Below the pieces are notes generated by a model. It saw nothing but the letters and a program-made list of their open reading frames with translations, was not told where the DNA came from and made no database searches. Made by a program: the position numbers and the translations under genes. A DNA stretch of 64,000 bases from positions 659,001-723,000 of the forward strand of contig CALZFC010000056.1 in NCBI GenBank assembly GCA_945643635.1, given 5' to 3'. This document shows, piece by piece, positions 62,616 through 64,000 of the stretch; the stretch's first letter is position 1, and each line of letters starts with the position of its first letter. This stretch comes from Allodiplogaster sudhausi. Lineage: Eukaryota > Nematoda > Chromadorea > Rhabditida > Diplogasteridae.

Positions 62616-63244
62616 CATTCCTCTTTATCTCCACTCAGGTCGATGCCCTCTCTGCTGCTCGATCAGACTGCCCTGAACCGCTGACCGTTGATTTCATCCG
62701 CTGTAAAAGTTATGAAGATGACCAGTCAACCGGAAATGTTCAGATTATTGGACTCGCTAATCTTGAGGAATTCAAAGGCAAGAACGTCCTCGTCAGTTGG
62801 AGAGAGAATAAGAGGGAGAGAACGGGAGAGAAAGAGAGAGAGAAAAAGAGAGAGAATTGTTGGAAATGAAAAAAGACAATAATGGAAGCGAGATAGTATG
62901 CTTTAAGGTAGTGGATGAGATTGTTGACACTGGCCGCACTCTGGCTCTGCTGCTTCAGAAGCTAAGCGAAGTGGGTGCGAAGCGAGCCTGGACTGCTCTG
63001 ATGGTGAGAATAGCTTTCTTCTTTGTCTCTCCTCTTGTCACTCTTCTCTCTCCGTCAGGTTGCAAAGCGTCGAGTGCGCGACGTGAAGGCCCCGGAAGAT
63101 TTCGTGGCCTTCCATATCCCGGACAAGTACGTGGTCGGATATGGACTCGACTTCAATAACACCTTCCGAGATGTCGGCCACATTTGCCATATGAGCAAAG
63201 CCGGAATCGAGAAGTACAAGAACCAAGTTAATCCTTCACACTAA
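60182..63244 (+). CDS. HPRT1: Hypoxanthine-guanine phosphoribosyltransferase
   Basis: Purine salvage enzyme in the cytosol: hypoxanthine or guanine plus PRPP gives IMP or GMP. Five exons with consistent phase: 60182-60220, 60469-60654, 62639-62791, 62908-63003, 63059-63244; total 219 codons plus stop, essentially the human length (218). Seen in order: IPRCYEGDLAAVVVPGGMVR at the hood region, LCVLKGSYRFFTDL (the PPi-binding loop), LTVDFIRCKSYEDDQSTG (flexible catalytic loop with the Ser-Tyr pair), VVDEIVDTGRTL (PRPP loop with the acidic pair), VAKRRVRDVKAPEDFVAF, IPDKYVVGYGLDFN (purine pocket and Asp) and the C-terminal FRDVGHICHMS. ATG 60182 gives a short N-terminus similar in size to the family. 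Intron 3 is large because it holds two mobile elements. Confidence 0.95.
60755..60793. repeat. AT microsatellite, left part
   Basis: An (AT)n run that is split by the MITE at 60794-61100 and continues at 61101-61128. Confidence 0.9.
60794..61100 (+). mobile_element. 307-bp MITE inserted in an AT microsatellite
   Basis: Ends CACGGGATGTTAG and CTGAACACCCGTG (imperfect inverted ends CACGGG/CCCGTG). AT repeat lies directly on both sides. It carries an internal deletion relative to the copies at 2135 and 54930: GGCAAGTTGCC joins straight to AGTTTGAGCGCGAC. Non-coding, in HPRT intron 3. Confidence 0.8.
61136..62547. mobile_element. Tc1/mariner-like foldback element in HPRT intron 3
   Basis: Begins CAGTCCCGCTCAACATTG and ends with its reverse complement, with TA on both sides (61134-61135, 62548-62549). 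The arms (61136 to about 61704, and about 61985 to 62547) are reverse complements over some 565 bp with only a few differences by eye. The loop of about 280 bp contains a CT microsatellite. The CAGT.CCGCTCAA end and TA duplication are typical of Tc1/mariner. No transposase frame is present. Confidence 0.88.
62091..62162 (+). other. tRNA-like sequence in each arm of the foldback
   Basis: 72 bases with a 7-bp acceptor-like stem (TCTGTTT with GAACAGA), GTAGAGCTTTGACC, and a B-box-like GGTTCGATACC, followed by TTTTT. The inverse copy lies at about 61515-61590. D- and T-arms pair weakly, so a functional tRNA is doubtful; a tRNA-derived passenger is likely. Confidence 0.35.
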
Positions 63245-63403
63245 CCATTCATATTGCGGGATAATTTGATAGTGTTCGATCTTGACGGTTCAGTATTTGT
63301 CGTGCATTTTATTTTGTAATCAAATATATCAAAATGTTTATATAGTTTATTCAGTGTTTCACTTTTCGTGATAAAACGCGCTAATTATTCTGAGTTTCCC
63401 TCG

Positions 63404-64000
63404 TTAATTATAATTCGGAGAGCGTTCCGAGACGCCGCGCAGCTTAAATTCGGACTTCTCATTCGATAGCAAGAAGTTGCGATCAAGGATCTTCTGAAAA
63501 TGAATACTTTCTTTGGTTTGACAGTGGAACCCGTTGGACAACCTGGAACACGTAGACACTCTGCAAGAAGCAGACGTTGATGGCAACAATGATGTGAAGG
63601 GTGATGGCAGAGAGATAGAGCCAGAAGGGGCCGAGGAGGCTCTCGAAGCGAGTCTCCACCACCACTCGGCCAGGCAGCGAGTGCGTCCACTCGTTTCGGT
63701 TTCCTTCCAATCGCAACCGTTCATGCCCGTTATATTGACATTTCGAATTTCCATTCTTTTCCACCTTCGAAGACCTTACCGATGGCCATGACGAGCACAA
63801 TGGCGAGGGCGACAACATCAGTGAAGACAATAAAGGCCTGAAGCATCCAGTTAATGAACGCGACAATTTGACTGGAGAGGAGTCGAGAGATCAAGAATGG
63901 ATGACGGAGATAGGAAGACAGGAAGGGAGATTAGATTAGGGAATATGTGAGGTAGAAAGATGGATGAGCAATAGCAGTACCTGTAGCAGTGCTGCACTGA
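63404..64000 (-). CDS. Multi-pass membrane protein, 3' exons (gene continues past the edge)
   Basis: Convergent with HPRT, 160 bp between stop codons. Exons that keep phase: an upstream scrap ending near 63981; 63871-63780 (QIVAFINWMLQAFIVFTDVV, ALAIVLVMAIG, two hydrophobic spans); 63703-63531 (RVVVETRFESLLGPFWLYLS, AITLHIIVAINVCF, SVYVFQVVQR); 63493-63404 (KILDRNFLLSNEKSEF..SPNYN, stop). The short last exons and hydrophobic pattern resemble small ciliary transition-zone proteins such as TMEM138, but the match is weak and I do not assign a name. The acceptor at 63704 lacks a pyrimidine tract. Confidence 0.55.

Overview
The window is nuclear DNA from a small-intron animal. It contains metazoan genes (the FACT subunit SPT16, HPRT, the giant E3 ligase UBR4, the katanin p80 WD40/con80 subunit and an SH2 exon of SOCS type). 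They are split by many introns, most of them short with a few as small as 43 bases, and are embedded in very repeat-rich DNA. I cannot name the species. A 3' splice-site-like sequence directly before the SPT16 start codon would fit either a 5'UTR intron or a trans-splicing lineage.

Layout. 0.5-0.7 kb: one SH2 exon on the minus strand. 1.0-2.4 kb: MITE-like repeats. 2.5-8.6 kb: a complete 23-exon SPT16 gene with a Merlin DNA transposon in intron 7. 9-15.6 kb: repeats, tRNA-like sequences and a large foldback structure (10.96-14.80 kb) that carries two further transposons with clean target-site duplications. 15.9-19.5 kb: a decayed CR1/Jockey-type non-LTR retrotransposon on the minus strand, abutting a second foldback (19.45-23.0 kb) that is interrupted by an LTR-like insertion. 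22.97-27.16 kb: an antisense, truncated copy of part of UBR4. 27.16-35.15 kb: head-to-tail array of a unit of about 1.36 kb that ends in a perfect 9-bp-stem hairpin. 35.2-36.2 kb: minisatellite and GAAT repeats. 37.1-46.2 kb: a large Helitron-type element. 46.5-46.86 kb: the array unit again. 46.89-52.64 kb: sense copy of UBR4, whose last 3.5 kb is the mirror image of the 23-27 kb copy. 53.6-54.7 kb: katanin p80-like gene on the minus strand, broken. 55.6-57.6 kb: transposase-like gene with a PHD-type finger (minus). 57.8-58.4 kb: an Arg/Gly-rich ORF with 25-residue repeats (minus). 60.18-63.24 kb: complete five-exon HPRT gene with two mobile elements in intron 3. 63.4-64 kb: 3' part of a multi-pass membrane protein gene, convergent with HPRT.

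The most unusual object is the 37-46 kb element. In front of a standard Helitron replicator (zinc finger, HUH/Y2 nuclease, Pif1-like helicase) it carries a run of about six related Ulp1/C48 cysteine-protease-like units. Only one of these (39.1-40.0 kb) keeps the complete His-Asp-Gln-Cys set; one has Ser in place of Cys and others have lost the triad. The coding sequence is broken by one in-frame stop and five frame changes that always alternate between the same two frames. The second theme is architecture built by mobile DNA: three large foldbacks, an inverted gene duplication whose junction lies exactly at the terminal hairpin of the satellite/Helitron-like unit, and insertions that can be dated because the matching arm preserves the empty site.
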